64,000 bases of DNA from Arabidopsis thaliana (GCF_000001735.4 NC_003076.8:25857835-25921834); one strand, 5' to 3'; shown: positions 11,534 through 23,645, numbered from the stretch's first letter. Notes: generated by a model not told the origin, from the letters alone. Translations and numbers: made by a program.

Positions 11534-14258
11534 ATGCAATTCGGATCTTCCAAAACCCTCTTCTTCCGCGTCGCCGGTTTCTCTTCCACCTCCGTCTTCA
11601 AGCCGCGTCGCGCGATCTCTGTTCCGGTCGGAAATTTTTCTTCTTCTAGCTCGATTTCCGCTCACTACACTTCTTTGAAGCGTTCTCAATACGAGGAAGA
11701 TTCACGGAGTGTTAGGGTCCCTGTATGGTGGGATTTTGAGAACTGCCATTTGCCGTCGGGTGCAAATGTCTTCAAATTGGCTCAAACCATCACATCCGCC
11801 GTTAGAATCTGTGGAATCAAAGGACCCATCACCATCACTGCCTACGGAGACATGATCCAGCTCTCCAGAACTAACCAAGAAGCTCTCTTCGCTACTGGAA
11901 TCAATCTCACCCATGTCCCTCAAGGTCAATTCTTTTTACAAAATCTCTTCTTCTACTTCATTTCTATACAAAGCTTACTTTTACTTAAGGATCTGTTTGA
12001 AAAAGTTTACATTTTTATGCGATTTGCACTAGGTGGGAAGAACAGTACGGATAGATCTTTGATAACAGAAATAATGTGTTGGGTTTCACAGAATCCACCT
12101 CCAGCTCATCTCTTCCTTATCTCTAGTGATAGCGATTTCGCGAATGTGCTACATAGATTGAGGATGAGGAATTACAACATTTTGCTCGCGTGCTACGAAG
12201 AAACGACGCTTGGTGTATTGTGCAGTGCTGCTTCGATTATGTGGGATTGGGATGCTTTAGTTAGAGGGCAAAATCCAACTGCTAAACATTTTAATCAGCC
12301 ACCTGATGGTCCTTATCATTCTTGGTATGGTCACTATACAACTCCTCTTCTTGACCCATTTGCCACATCTACCAATAATAAGCAGATATCTTCTACTAGT
12401 GTCAAAACCGTAGAGTTGCTCGAATTGGGTTCTTCTAAGTCTCGTCGTCCTATTCCGAATAAAGTTGTTAAGCAGATTGGTTTGATATTGAGGTGGTATC
12501 CTAAGGGAGCAGCCATTACAGAACTCCGTGAGCAGCTGCGAAAGAGGAAAGTACTGTTAGATAGAGACTTTTACGGATATAAGAGTTTTTCGAGGTTTCT
12601 GTTATCTATGCGGAATATCTTACAGGTTGTTCCTCTGGGAGATGGTATGTTTTCTATTCATGCTGTTACCCAGGGAATGGATAATAAAGCCTTATTGCCA
12701 AAAGTAAGTTGCGAGAATCATGCAGTTGTTAGTGTGGAAAAGATGTGTCAGAATATGAAACAGAATGATAAAGATGTCAAAGAGGAATCTCATCAATTAC
12801 AAGAGAGTTCTCAAGAGTTTGTTCAGGTAATGAAGCTGATGGATGTTAAGGCAAAAGAGGAACCAGTTAAAGCAAATCAGCTAGCTATAACTGCTGTTGA
12901 TGATGTTTCTTCTTTCGAGGAAAAAGACGGATTTCTTAAGAAGCTAAATAGACTATTGTTTGGTTCACCTGAAATGGAATTAGAGCATCTCCAAGAAAGG
13001 AAACATATTTCCGGAAATGGAGTTCTTGGTGAAGGAAAAGTGGTGGATAAGGACTTAGAATCTCAAATTGCATCTTCTACCTCTAGTGAATCTGCTGAGG
13101 AGGTAAAAGTAGACAATGCAGTAGGCAACGGGAAATCTAAGAGTCCAGGGCTTACATGTCGACTTCTGAAGAGATTCAAGTTTTCTTGGGGAAGATATAC
13201 AGAGCTTAGCAATGCAGCAGCAACCGGACCTCAAGTTGATGACGTTTTTGTTAAAGATTCTTTTTGGAATGATGTTGAATCTTTCATTAATTCTCCAAGA
13301 GGCTTCGTCGCTGTTTCTCACTCAAGATCAAGGTTCTTATTCTTCTCTTTCCCTTACCAATGTTTCTGCATTAGCTATCATAGAAATAACATTCAATTAA
13401 TGGTAAGCTGCTTACGTGTCCAGAGAAACAATGGCTAAGAATCTTAAGGAAGAAGGACCTTCATCACTCAAACCGCTCGATGTACCAAAAATGCTTGATT
13501 TAATATCTATGTTAATATCAGAGAAGAAATGGATCCAAGAGAATCCTTCGGATGCTCTACCTTTTAGAGTAACTCGGTTCACTGAGGAAAGCTCTTGTCG
13601 TAGCAACCCTCGCACCACGGATGGATTGAGAGCGATATTTGTGAATATGTCAGAATCGCTGTGTGACGGAGCAAATGGTGATAAAAATTCCACCAACGTT
13701 GGTATGAGCCAGAAACCTAAAGAAAGATCGAGAAGCAAGGTAATTGCGGATTGTCATAAGCTGATAAAGAAGATAACAGAGGAAAACGCTGGAGGTTATA
13801 GCATAACTAAATTCAAGAAAGCCTTTTTGGAGAAATTTGGATACCGTTTAGAATATCGTAAATTCGGTTTTTCGAAACTGCAGTCTTTGATAGAAATGAT
13901 GCCCGAGGCTAGGATTGAATCAGGGCACATTGTTACTTCGTCAACCCCGGTTCCATGTGAATCTGATTCATCATTCGAAGATCTCGGTCCAGTTTCCAAA
14001 AAGATTCATGAGAATGAGTCATCTGTTTCAGAGGGAGAAGATTATGACTCAGAGATGGAGGAAAAAGCTTCTTCAAAACAGAGCGGTGGGGAAAGGAAGA
14101 AGAAAGAAGATGAAACAGAGAGTGATTTACTTCAAATTCTGGGTTCTTGGGACACTGATAAGAAGCCTGCAAAAACTTTTGGTGAAGATAAGCTTGTTGA
14201 GGGAATATTGATGAGCTTGAGGAAGAAACCATCAGGTGACTCTAGGATTCAAGATTGA
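11534..14258 (+). CDS. MNU2: NYN-domain nuclease with two OST-HTH/LOTUS domains, mitochondrial (MNU2)
   Basis: Three exons, 11534-11924, 12033-13332 and 13424-14258, give 841 residues. The start is the first ATG in the frame. The N-terminus is Ser/Arg-rich and poor in acids, consistent with mitochondrial import. The NYN (LabA-like) domain starts at about residue 67 (VPVWWDFENCHLP) and runs past ISSDSDF. Its acidic residues D and E in WDFEN and the Asp pair in SSDSDF are the expected metal ligands. Two helix-turn-helix OST-HTH domains follow: around RRPIPNKVVKQIG..GDGMFSIHAV, and after exon 3 begins, around CHKLIKKITEENAGGYSITKFKKAF. Between and after them are acidic low-complexity linkers. 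MNU1 and MNU2 are reported to act in 5' maturation of mitochondrial transcripts. The symbol is from memory of At5g64710. Intron 1 (108 nt) has no in-frame stop. Confidence 0.88.
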
Positions 14259-14511
14259 AGATGTTTAATTTAACCGGGAAACAAACAACGGTAGGCTAAA
14301 GATTCCGGTTTATTATATTAGTTTTTGGTGGAGCTTCGGTTTGGCGATTGGTTCTATGTAAAAACCGTGGTAATTGACCAAAACGATTTTAAATCGATTT
14401 AGACCGTGATTAACAAAATTTAACAAAGATAAATCAGAAAATGTTACACATAAAAAGGAAACATAGTTCACTGGTAACTTTTATTTAACTTAAAATATAA
14501 AGGGAAAGCTA

Positions 14512-14979
14512 TCAATAATCAAGTCCGGGATACGTTATCTCAACCGGAGACAAAGCCAAAGTTTCCGGCGCCGGTGAAGGAGATAATTCCGACTTCTCAG
14601 CTTGAAACTCACAATACTCTCTCAAGTTATTCCCTTCCATAGTCGTAAGCCCTAAAGAAGTAAACATAACGGACCAACAATCTTTCACAACCAACCCAAT
14701 GGCTCCACAACAATCTTTGTCAATTCCACCTTTAACCGGCGGTTCACTCGTACCGGTTTGACTAAGGAAAAACTTGACAATCTCATCGGTGCATGACTTA
14801 AGCTCCAACCCCGCGTTCCAACAGTCCATCAAGTTTCCGGCGCCGGAATGATCCGTAGCCATCTTCGTGAACTGGAGAGTCCTTCCCTCGGCGACAGTGA
14901 TGACATGAAAGGTCGATATGAGATATGACATCATTAGAAATGAGAGCAGAAGAGGCTTCGAAGTAGATTTAGTAGCCAT
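14512..14979 (-). CDS. EC1.5: Egg-cell secreted cysteine-rich protein EC1-type (DUF1278/prolamin-like)
   Basis: Intronless, 155 residues. The start MATKSTSKPLLLSFLMMSYL fits a signal peptide of about 30 residues. The mature part carries the EC1 pattern: LMDCWNAGLELKSCTDEIV, then DCCGAIGLVVKDCW and LREYC. That gives six cysteines in the prolamin-like arrangement, with the two conserved EC1 signature blocks. The C-terminus is Pro/Ser-rich (SPSPAPETLALSP). EC1 proteins are secreted from the egg cell on sperm arrival and activate sperm for gamete fusion; five redundant Arabidopsis members are known. It is convergent with MNU2 (253 bp between stops) and divergent from the WD40 gene. The symbol is by recognition of At5g64720. 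Confidence 0.9.
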   Translation of the reverse strand: MATKSTSKPLLLSFLMMSYLISTFHVITVAEGRTLQFTKMATDHSGAGNLMDCWNAGLELKSCTDEIVKFFLSQTGTSEPPVKGGIDKDCCGAIGLVVKDCWSVMFTSLGLTTMEGNNLREYCEFQAEKSELSPSPAPETLALSPVEITYPGLDY

Positions 14980-15034
14980 TGCTTCTTTTTGTGTTATGGA
15001 TTTTTTGTAAGAGATTATGAGTGTGATGTGACGA

Positions 15035-15042
15035 ATATATAG
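15035..15042 (-). promoter_or_regulatory. TATA box of EC1.5
   Basis: TATATATT on the minus strand, about 56 bases upstream of the EC1.5 ATG. This implies a very short leader, usual for strong cell-type-specific genes. Confidence 0.5.
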
Positions 15043-15179
15043 TAGAAGATTATGAGGGAGACGAAAAGTTTTTTTGTCGTTTAATGTTGTAGTAATTATC
15101 ACAGTGATCGTGGTTAATTTAATTACCCTCTAATCCTCTATCTAAGCATTTACCGTGTCTTTATTAAATTATCCGTTAC

Positions 15180-15225
15180 GCCCAGTTTTGCAAGCTATTG
15201 GGCCAACTAAATTGGGCTTTATGGA
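15180..15225. promoter_or_regulatory. Site-II-like TGGGCC/TGGGCT elements in shared promoter
   Basis: The 332-bp region between the EC1.5 and WD40 start codons holds TTGGGCCAA and TTGGGCTTT motifs at about 15198-15222. These are typical of broadly expressed genes and probably serve the WD40 gene. Confidence 0.45.
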
Positions 15226-15311
15226 AACCCATTAAAATAAATAAATTATTATGTTTAGTTTAGTATAAGCCCGTTCTATGGAAACGTGATTGTAAGTTTC
15301 AGGCGAGAGAG

Positions 15312-17187
15312 ATGAGCGCGACGGAGCTGCCGACGAAGGAGGCACACATACTTAAAGGCCACGAGGGGGCGGTTTTAGCGGCGAGGTTTAACGGTGACGG
15401 AAACTACGCTCTCACCTGTGGCAAGGATCGAACTATCCGCCTCTGGAACCCGCACCGTGGAATCTTAATCAAGACCTACAAATCTCATGGCCGCGAAGTC
15501 CGCGACGTTCATGTTACTTCGTATGAAATCAGCTCTTTCTCATCTGATGTTTTTTCTTTTGAACTATTCGTGATTTTGATTCAATTTCTGCAGTTTAAGT
15601 TTAAGTTTAGATAGTCCAAATTTATTGGATTCTGGTTCTGTGTGTTGATTGTTGTTGCTTTCAGCTTAAATTGAGTACATAAGAGAACGAATCTCACATT
15701 CCCGAGCTTTTTGTTGTTTCAATGATTTTTGTTGCTTGCTTGCAGCTATAAACGATCGAATTAGACACGAGATTTCAAATTTTAGGAGTTTGTGTTACAT
15801 TAATGTCAAGCTAATTGCAGTTTTCTGTGGTGGAGGCTGATATGATGAATGTGTTTTTTTTGTTTATTCATGTTTCAATGATTTTTGTATCACAGAGACA
15901 ATGCCAAATTTTGCTCATGTGGTGGTGATCGGCAAGTTTACTACTGGGATGTTTCAACTGGACGTGTAATCCGTAAATTCCGTGGTCATGATGGAGAGGT
16001 AAATGTCTCAAAAACGAGGAATCTGGATTGCTTAGGGTTTAGTTTCCTTAGGTATATTGATGATCTCTTGTTTTTTAATGACAATGATCTTACCAGGTCA
16101 ATGCAGTGAAGTTCAATGATTCGTCGTCTGTGGTTGTATCAGCTGGGTTCGATCGTTCGCTACGTGTATGGGACTGCAGATCTCACAGTGTTGAGCCAGT
16201 ACAGGTTTTACTCCTTTCATGTTTTGCTGTTTCAAAATCCTGGGAATATGTAATAAGTTAAGAACTAAATCAAAGTGGATTTTTTGTTCTTTGATTTTTT
16301 TGTTTTCCAGATCATTGATACATTTTTGGATACAGTCATGTCTGTTGTTTTAACAAAGACTGAGATTATTGGTGGTAGTGTCGATGGAACAGTTCGCACA
16401 TTTGACATGCGTATCGGTAGGTATGTGTAACTCATTACAAGAGATAAAATTTGGTAATGTTTCTTTCTTCTGGGATTGATTGGGAATTTCTGTTTTAATT
16501 GAAATCAGGGAGATGTCAGATAACCTAGGCCAACCGGTTAACTGTATATCGATATCAAATGATGGAAACTGCGTTTTAGCTGGTTGCTTGGATTCTACTC
16601 TGCGTCTACTTGACAGGTAAAAGAAACTAAACCAAATTGTATCTTCTAACTAAACTAAATTTCCCTTTGCAGATTTGTCTTAATTCTTATGAATATCTTT
16701 AAAATTACAGGACCACAGGAGAGCTACTCCAAGTCTATAAAGGTCATATTTCCAAGGTTAGTCATTAGTTTGAAAGATAATGAAACCATAATCCCATATA
16801 GCTGCTTGATTATATCTTAGTTACAACATTTAGTGTATGACTAATGACTGGTTTTATCGTATGTAAAAAACAGTCATTTAAAACGGATTGTTGCCTCACG
16901 AATTCGGATGCACATGTGATTGGAGGATCAGAGGATGGATTGGTTTTCTTTTGGGATTTGGTAGATGCAAAAGTGCTATCGAAATTTAGAGCTCACGATT
17001 TAGTGGTAAAGATTCTTTCTCTTCTTTTTAACTTGTTTTAAATCTTTTCAGAATAGTATTGATGTTGATTTTTATCTTCGATTGTTGAAATTTTTTGTGG
17101 CAGGTGACAAGCGTGAGTTACCACCCGAAGGAAGACTGTATGTTGACTTCTTCGGTCGATGGTACAATTCGTGTCTGGAAAAAATGA
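15312..17187 (+). CDS. WD40-repeat protein, MORG1/WDR83-like
   Basis: Eight exons: 15312-15520, 15896-15998, 16097-16204, 16311-16420, 16509-16616, 16711-16756, 16874-17005 and 17104-17187. They total 900 nt, 299 residues. Successive WD units are visible: LKGHEGAVLAARF..DRTIRLWNP, YKSHGREVRDVHV..DRQVYYWDV, FRGHDGEVNAVKF..DRSLRVWDC, DTFLDTVMSVVL..DGTVRTFDM, NLGQPVNCISI..DSTLRLLDR, YKGHISK..EDGLVFFWDL and FRAHDLVVTSVSYHP..DGTIRVWKK. That makes seven repeats and one complete propeller with nothing added at either end. Human WDR83/MORG1 is a MAPK scaffold and associates with spliceosomes. The plant protein's partner is not shown by sequence. This matches At5g64730 as I recall it. Confidence 0.93.
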
Positions 17188-17553
17188 AGAAACAACAAAT
17201 CTTGACTTCGATTGATTTTGTTATTTACGTCTCAAACTCACCTTTCTTCTTCTACTATAGGCTATAGCTGGTTTTTTGGAGTTGGAAAGTTGAAATATTT
17301 TGTAGAGTACTTGTATCATTGTATGTGAAGGAAAACTTTTTTTAGGCCTTTTGGTTTTACAATAGCCGTTTGCTGGAATATTTTGTAGATTCACTTACTC
17401 TATGTGAGGAGGAGAGTATTTTATACTTAGATGATTCCAAAAGCCCATTTGACAATTGGGGAGAAAACAAGGAAATGTCCGTTTTACATAAAAAGGATGT
17501 GAAATAATCGGAAGCCCAATTATGAGAAAATGAGTGAAAAAGAATAAAGGGGT
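17188..17553. other. 3' flank of WD40 gene
   Basis: Contains the 3' UTR of the WD40 gene and a spacer up to the tRNA terminator. No gene seen. Confidence 0.5.
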
Positions 17554-17558
17554 AAAAA
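17554..17558 (-). terminator. RNA polymerase III terminator of tRNA-His
   Basis: On the minus strand a TTTTT run follows the tRNA 3' end after two bases. This is a standard Pol III stop. Confidence 0.8.
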
Positions 17559-17560
17559 GT

Positions 17561-17631
17561 GTGGCTGCTGGGATTCGAGCCCAGGTCTCCACGGCCACAA
17601 CGTGGAATTCTAACCACTAAACTACAGCCAC
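17561..17631 (-). tRNA. tRNA-His (GTG anticodon)
   Basis: Read on the minus strand it folds as a full cloverleaf of 71 nt. The acceptor stem is GTGGCTG paired with CAGCCAC, the D-arm region begins TAGTTTAGTGG, the anticodon stem CCACG/CGTGG encloses loop TTGTGGC, and the T-arm has TTCGAAT-type loop sequence with B-box GGGCTCGAATCCC. The anticodon GTG reads His codons. No intron is present. As usual in eukaryotes, the extra G(-1) and CCA are not encoded. Upstream on the minus strand an AT-rich TATATATA run (about 17657-17665, near -28) and ATCAAAG just before the start match plant tRNA promoter habits. Confidence 0.95.
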
Positions 17632-20600
17632 TTTGATGGTAACTTTTAAAATCTTGTATATATAATTTCATATCTGTGTGTGGGGTAACTTTTAGCTATT
17701 TGATTGCCCCATCCGATTGAACTTGGAATCAAGTAATATCCTTTTCTTTTTGTTTAAATATTCTCCCTACTTTACCTTCTGAATCTACCAAATTAGGAAT
17801 TAAGATTCTATTCTTCTCCCAATTATTCCCACGTTTAAAAAGATAACGAAACTGAATCTCTGATTTGATTTATGAAATGTTTTATAACTTACAAAAGAGA
17901 ATCACATAGCTGGAAAATATGGGGTAGCAGTGAAGAAGAACATGGCAATGGCATATTAAGAGTTAAGACCAATCTTTTGCATGTGAATTCTTTCACATAT
18001 TATATTTATTTAATCTCTTATCCGCCGCCCCGTAATTTTATTTTTATTAGGAAGACAAATTCAACTTCACAATTAACAACGGTATATCATACTTCCCTCA
18101 AGTGATATATTATATATTAATAACTATAAATTGTTTTACTCTTTAATTCGATTTTGACATTTTAAAGTCGTTTTACGATGATGACCTCTTAACCACTATT
18201 CAAAAAATAAATAACGAGTTACAAGACATCTACGCAATAGACGATTATAGACCGTACTGATTATCGTTTAGATATTAAATTTATTTCGGAAGCAGAGTAG
18301 CAGAGTTAGAGAATTTCAATGTGGTTTTTCATTTTCTAACATAGTAGATGTTTTATATTATTTTTTATATTACATTCTAAATGTTTTAGTTTTGATATTT
18401 ATTACTTTACTAGAAAAAAAAAAAGGTTCAAATGTGGTTTGAGATTATATTTTTCTCTGAAGATTCAGTTTTCAATTTTACTATTTTTGAAACATTAAGA
18501 AATTATTTTAACGCCAAGTAAAATGTTGATCGTTTAGCGACTAATAAAAACCACTTTGAGCTTAACAATAAAATTACGTACGGTCCAAATCATATCATTA
18601 ATCTTACCCGAACAATCCTACTCGGTCGTCGGAAAGTAAACAACTAGTTTCGGTCCGAATCTGATCAGGCGAACGTACGGTAACAGAACTGTTAAAACGA
18701 ACCAATGAGGTCGCGAGTATAATATAAAGAACTGTACTCGTGGAAGTTGAAACTGGCCATGAGCTGTCGAAAGGCAAAGAAGACCTAACGTTACCGCTGC
18801 CCGTAAGAATATCTCAAACGCTGCCCGAAATCTGAGAGAGGAGAGTTCCTTAATACGGACCAGTTAGACTTTTTTTTTTGTTTGTTGTCTAAAGTACAAC
18901 AAAGCAATCTCACAGCTGTCCAATATTGTTTTATTCATCTTTATATAATTTTGTGCTTAATTATATAGGATATACTTTTCAAATTTAATGCAACCACAAA
19001 TATTTTACAAAATAACGTATTAATGGGATTAGTCCATGTTGGTGTGTTATGACATTTTTTAGAGTGTAGGAGGTATAAGAATTAAGAAGATTATTGGCTA
19101 TGAATTATTGAAATATTTTACTGCACCTATTATTTTCAATACATGTGTACCAAACTGGTCTTTTAAAAAATTCTATTAATTTAAGTTTTGCCGTATATAT
19201 GTATCAATTTATGATACTTAATTAGTAATATGATTTTTACCAATCTTAAATTCTCCTTATGGACGAAAAAAATTAAAAACATCCTCTTATGGACTCCACC
19301 GACAAGATAATTACTATTTGACACGTGGCATTAACAATTTATTAATGCTAATAAGTAATTAGAATTTGATTATTCCGGTATTCCCCGTTCCATAGAGTTT
19401 TAATTATTTTTTTCGAAAATAAATGATGTTTTCCATTCTGTAGTACAAATGAAAGCTAGATTTTTTCTCTACATTTCATCATTAGTTTGAATTATAAACA
19501 TTAATTTTATGTTAACATTAGTCTAGCTATTTTTTTTGTAAAAATGTACATCACCAAAATTACCAATATAGAAGGGTAGTTTTATTTTACTTGTTGTCTT
19601 TGTTTTTTAGTTTGATTTTGTCGTCATTGTCTTCGATTTTAAGGTTATAACTTATAACCATGTTATTCTTCAGAGAGTTATGGAATAAACACATTCTTAC
19701 TTTGAGCTCACGTCGTAAATATGCACTTTTTGGTCGTCAATAATAGATAAATAACAACGAAAATTGCCAGCGTAGAAAAAGATAAATTAGATATTTTAAA
19801 GAAAGCTACTCATTGCGCACTATCTCGCAGTTATGATTACACTTTTACTAGAAACAATTTGTAAAATAACAACGAGTCAAAAGTCACCCATGAGTCATGC
19901 AACACGTGTTTAGATTAATCATATCGTTTAACTAAATTCATGTACACGTAAAGAAATTTACCATTTATGTGCTTCCACCAAAATACATAATTACATTTGA
20001 GTTTCCGTTTAGGGACAGAGATTGAGCTTTGTTCCAGATTAATCACCCGACATCATATAAAATCTTCTTTTTTCCGGCTGAATCATTTGTTCTGTAGCGA
20101 CTTTGATTTTTAAGCAATGACACTATAATTTATATTATATATATATATATAGAAGGATTCTTATTTTCGATCGCTAAATTAATTAACTTTGAGAAATTTT
20201 AAAATGGAAACAAAAGAAAGGAATAAAGAAGGAAACAAGCAACTATGTGATATAGCCTAGGTGGTACATTTTGTTTTGGTTAAAGAAACAACACAACTAT
20301 GTCGCAAACGCTATGAGTTTTTCAACACCAATTTCGTTTTCGGTCATTTGTAGAATAACATGTTAATGAAGTTAAATCTTTGAACTTGTTTATATCAATA
20401 TTTAACATGCTCCAACGAAGAAGTACTATTTTTTTTTATCACAAATGTTTACTGGGTTAAGTGGTGTATATGTTGTAATGGTTTCTTCTTTGTCAAGGTA
20501 GATTATAGACTTGACCTGATACGTCTATGTATTTTTTTTTGGTTTTAATGTGAAGTAATACGTCTATGTTACTTTGATTTTGTTTTCGGTAAGGTCTATG

Positions 20601-23230
20601 TTACTTTGATTGACACACTGGATATGTACTACTCAAAATTATACTAAATATATAGCAAATATAGATATAACTCATTACTCAATATACACACATGTGTGTG
20701 TAAATTTGCTAATCATGAAGCGTAAATTTTTGTGCAACCTAAGCCTATGCGTTCTGATTGCGTAATCTTAAAGCGAGAACAATTAAATTTTGAGAAAAAA
20801 ACAAAGTAATCACACAAAGAAAAAAAAAATCATGTGAACGACAAACAAACCCCACATAAAATGGTGTATTCGCCACTCGTTAATTGGCTATGTTCCGCGT
20901 CGCTCAGCAAATGGATCGTGAGTGTATCAGTTACAAGTGAAGCCGAAAAGAGGAAAAGAAAAAAAGAATAATAATTGTAGATTTTATCAATAATTTATAC
21001 CATTTCGTTTGAAATTATTGAAAGAATTTTTTTAACATCATATTTATATATAGATTTTACTGTAATGCAAGTTATGGTTTTCAGTAATACAAATTTCTAA
21101 CACCGAGCCCGCCATTAAGGTTTATGTAGTTTCTAGTAGATTTTACATTATGTTAAAAACGTAAAATTTGAACGATCTACATATTATTATGTATTTTTCT
21201 AATATATTTTTTAGTTGAAACAACCAATTTTGTAAATAGCTGTGGTATGATCGAATCAAGTTGAAGTGCAACCCAAACATTAATCGGGTCTACGTACATA
21301 AAATCTCTAATCACGTTGACCAAGCGCTCCAGCTCGATCTGCTAGTAAAAACAGAAGCAATATATTTTTTATTTTTTTTTATGTACTTAGTTAGTGGTAT
21401 ATATATAGTTGTAAATTGGGTATTTCCAAAGAACCAAAGTAATGTAAACTATACATAAGCGAAAATTTAAACGTTTTTCTATTCTATAGTCTTGAAAATT
21501 AAAACAATATTTACTAGGAAAAAGAATAATATAAGGGCACCGACAGTTTCTATAAGAACATGTGGCACGAGGGCTTGGAGAAGACAGTACACAGCATTCA
21601 ATCAATCATGAAAACGACATTTGATGTGGTAACCTACTAAAGTTCGATCTTTTTTTATGAAAGTTTCTTAATATTTCTTTAATTTCCGGACTATATCTAT
21701 CAACAAGTCAAAAGATTAAAAAAAATCAACAAGCAAAATACTGTTAAAATATTGTTTTATATATACCACGAACTATTTGTCGGCAAATGTATACATATAG
21801 TATAGACATCATACATGGGCAAATCGCATATATTTGTGTGATGTGATACCATAGTCTCAATAATTTGAACATTTTTCTCTTATTTAAGCACGGAGGAAAA
21901 ATTAGCTATATGGCGACTTGGCGAGTGGAGCCAAGATTAAAAAAAAAAAAAGCATGTTATTTAAAAATATGGTAGACATAACATACAAAAAAATATAGTA
22001 AAATAAACAGAACTGATTGAACAAAAGAGAGTGATCAAAGTTGAAAAATAATTTAACTATAAAAACTAAAAAGAAAATTATCAGAGGATGGAGATATTAA
22101 ACTAATAAAAATGTAATTAAATAAGTAAACTATAAATTAAATAAGTAAAAAATTAAACGTAATTAGAAGGAACAAAAAAAACTAGAAAAGTAAAAACATA
22201 AGAGAGGAAGGAGGGAAGCAAAAGTGAAAACCAATGCAGTCAACAGTCAAAAACCATGATACAGTCCATGCGTAGAACATAATTAACTTAAGCAATAAAT
22301 TTAATAAGTAAAAAATTAAACGTAATTAGAAGGAACAAAAAAAAAGTATATAAAAAATTAGAAGGAACAAAAAAAAAAACTAGAAAATAGGATCTTGGAC
22401 ACGATGCTTACAGATTGTTTTTTGTCTGGGAAGTAAATGCCCATATCTGTTTCTCGACATTTTGAAGTCTCTCTAACAAAATAATTAGAGGAATTAAGAA
22501 CTTGATTGTGTAACTTTTTTTTTAATCTTAAATTAAGATAATACTATTTCATTACAACTATTATTTTCTTGCACATGTTGCAAGAACGTGAGAGTGTACG
22601 CAGACAAATAATTAAAACGAAAATAAAATTATAATGATTATATACAATCTCGGCTATCAATTGATTAATAGAGAAAATTGACTAACCACTCTGAATTGGC
22701 TCAAAATGTAGTTATTAATTCAAACCGAGTTTCACTTCATTTATATTATTTTCATTTTTTAACTTTAAAATATATATATTTAATAAACCAAATATGATCT
22801 AAACTAAATCTAAAAGGCTCCATCCAAAGTAGATTTGATTTTACTATATATTTAAAACATGTATGGTAGGAAAATTTAACCGAAACCAAATTAAACACAT
22901 TTTAGGGTGAAGAAAATCACCCAAAAAAAAAAGGTGACTTTTTTTTGTAACAAAACAAAAGACCTAAAGTTTAGAGACAAAATAAAATGTTAGGGTGATT
23001 CAATGCATCACATAATACAGTATTGTTAATAATTAATGGCTAATAATAATGTGTGTTTGGAAGTTTTTACTAATCTCTTCTTTACAACAACAAGTGGAGT
23101 GGAAGAGAGAGATACACACAAGGTTTAATGGGTCCCACATTCTTTTACTTCTCAAAATTTAATTACTAATTTTATCTAATTTTGGTGCTCTTTTTCCTCA
23201 TCTACATAATTGCCTTTAATTATCTCACAC
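17632..23230. other. 5.6-kb spacer upstream of CESA6
   Basis: AT-rich spacer without a supported protein gene. It contains a GC-richer island at about 18520-18880 ending in a run of ten T, a small duplication of ACGTCTATGTTACTTTGATT-type sequence at 20520-20615, a short (TA)n at 20139-20152, and the 22141-22390 direct repeats. The last kilobase is presumably the CESA6 promoter. Confidence 0.5.
22141..22390. repeat. Direct repeats of a 50-bp A-rich unit
   Basis: A unit reading ATAAGTAAAAAATTAAACG followed by TAATTAGAAGGAACAAAAA and ACTAGAAAA occurs at 22141-22188 and again at about 22303-22387. The second copy carries an internal extra copy of ATTAGAAGGAACAAAA. About 110 bases of unrelated sequence separate them. 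Confidence 0.75.
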
Positions 23231-23316
23231 CATTTAACTAATCACTGATTCTCTTCTTCCTTACGCGTTTGTACTTAACCCCCTTTTATCATCATTTCGC
23301 AGGCTTGCGTCTGTCT

Positions 23317-23356
23317 CTCTCTCTCTCTCCACCATTGACTCTCTCTCTCTCTCTCG
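23317..23356. repeat. CT microsatellites in CESA6 leader
   Basis: Two CT runs interrupted by CACCATTGA lie upstream of the CESA6 start, probably in the 5' leader. GA/CT runs in leaders are common in Arabidopsis. Confidence 0.7.
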
Positions 23357-23609
23357 CTCTGGAATCATCCTTTATTTCTGTGACTGTGTGCACTTTCAGA
23401 GAGGAGAGAGAGGCCCAAAACCAAAAGAAAAGAAAAGGTTGTGGCTTGCAGCTGAATCAATACCATCTCCATATATACAATACACCTTCACTATTCCCCC
23501 TTTTGTATTTTTATTATATTTTTCCCATCAAAGTCTGTTTTTTTAGACTCCGGTTTGCCGCTTTGTGTGTGTGTGAGAGAGAGAAAGAGAGCTATCTATC
23601 CTCTGATTT

Positions 23610-23645
23610 ATGGTCTCTGGATCTCTGACAATCGAGTTGAGTTAA
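23610..23645 (+). promoter_or_regulatory. Upstream ORF in CESA6 leader
   Basis: ATG at 23610 opens an 11-residue frame (MVSGSLTIELS) ending TAA at 23645, 75 bases before the CESA6 ATG. It matters only if this part remains in mature mRNA. The TTTTCAG just before the CESA6 ATG could be a 3' splice site of a leader intron, which would remove it. Confidence 0.4.

Noticed and set aside
11507-13438. A single long 643-codon ORF as the MNU2 protein
   Set aside because: It reads through intron 1 and into intron 2; spliced reading joins the NYN domain cleanly and continues to the second OST-HTH domain.
17357-17671. 104-codon minus ORF over the tRNA
   Set aside because: The frame runs through tRNA-His and owes its length to it; the peptide segment is a translation of the tRNA.
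18520-18885. U-snRNA or 7SL RNA gene
   Set aside because: The expected upstream element TCCCACATCG and family sequences are not present; kept only as an open question.
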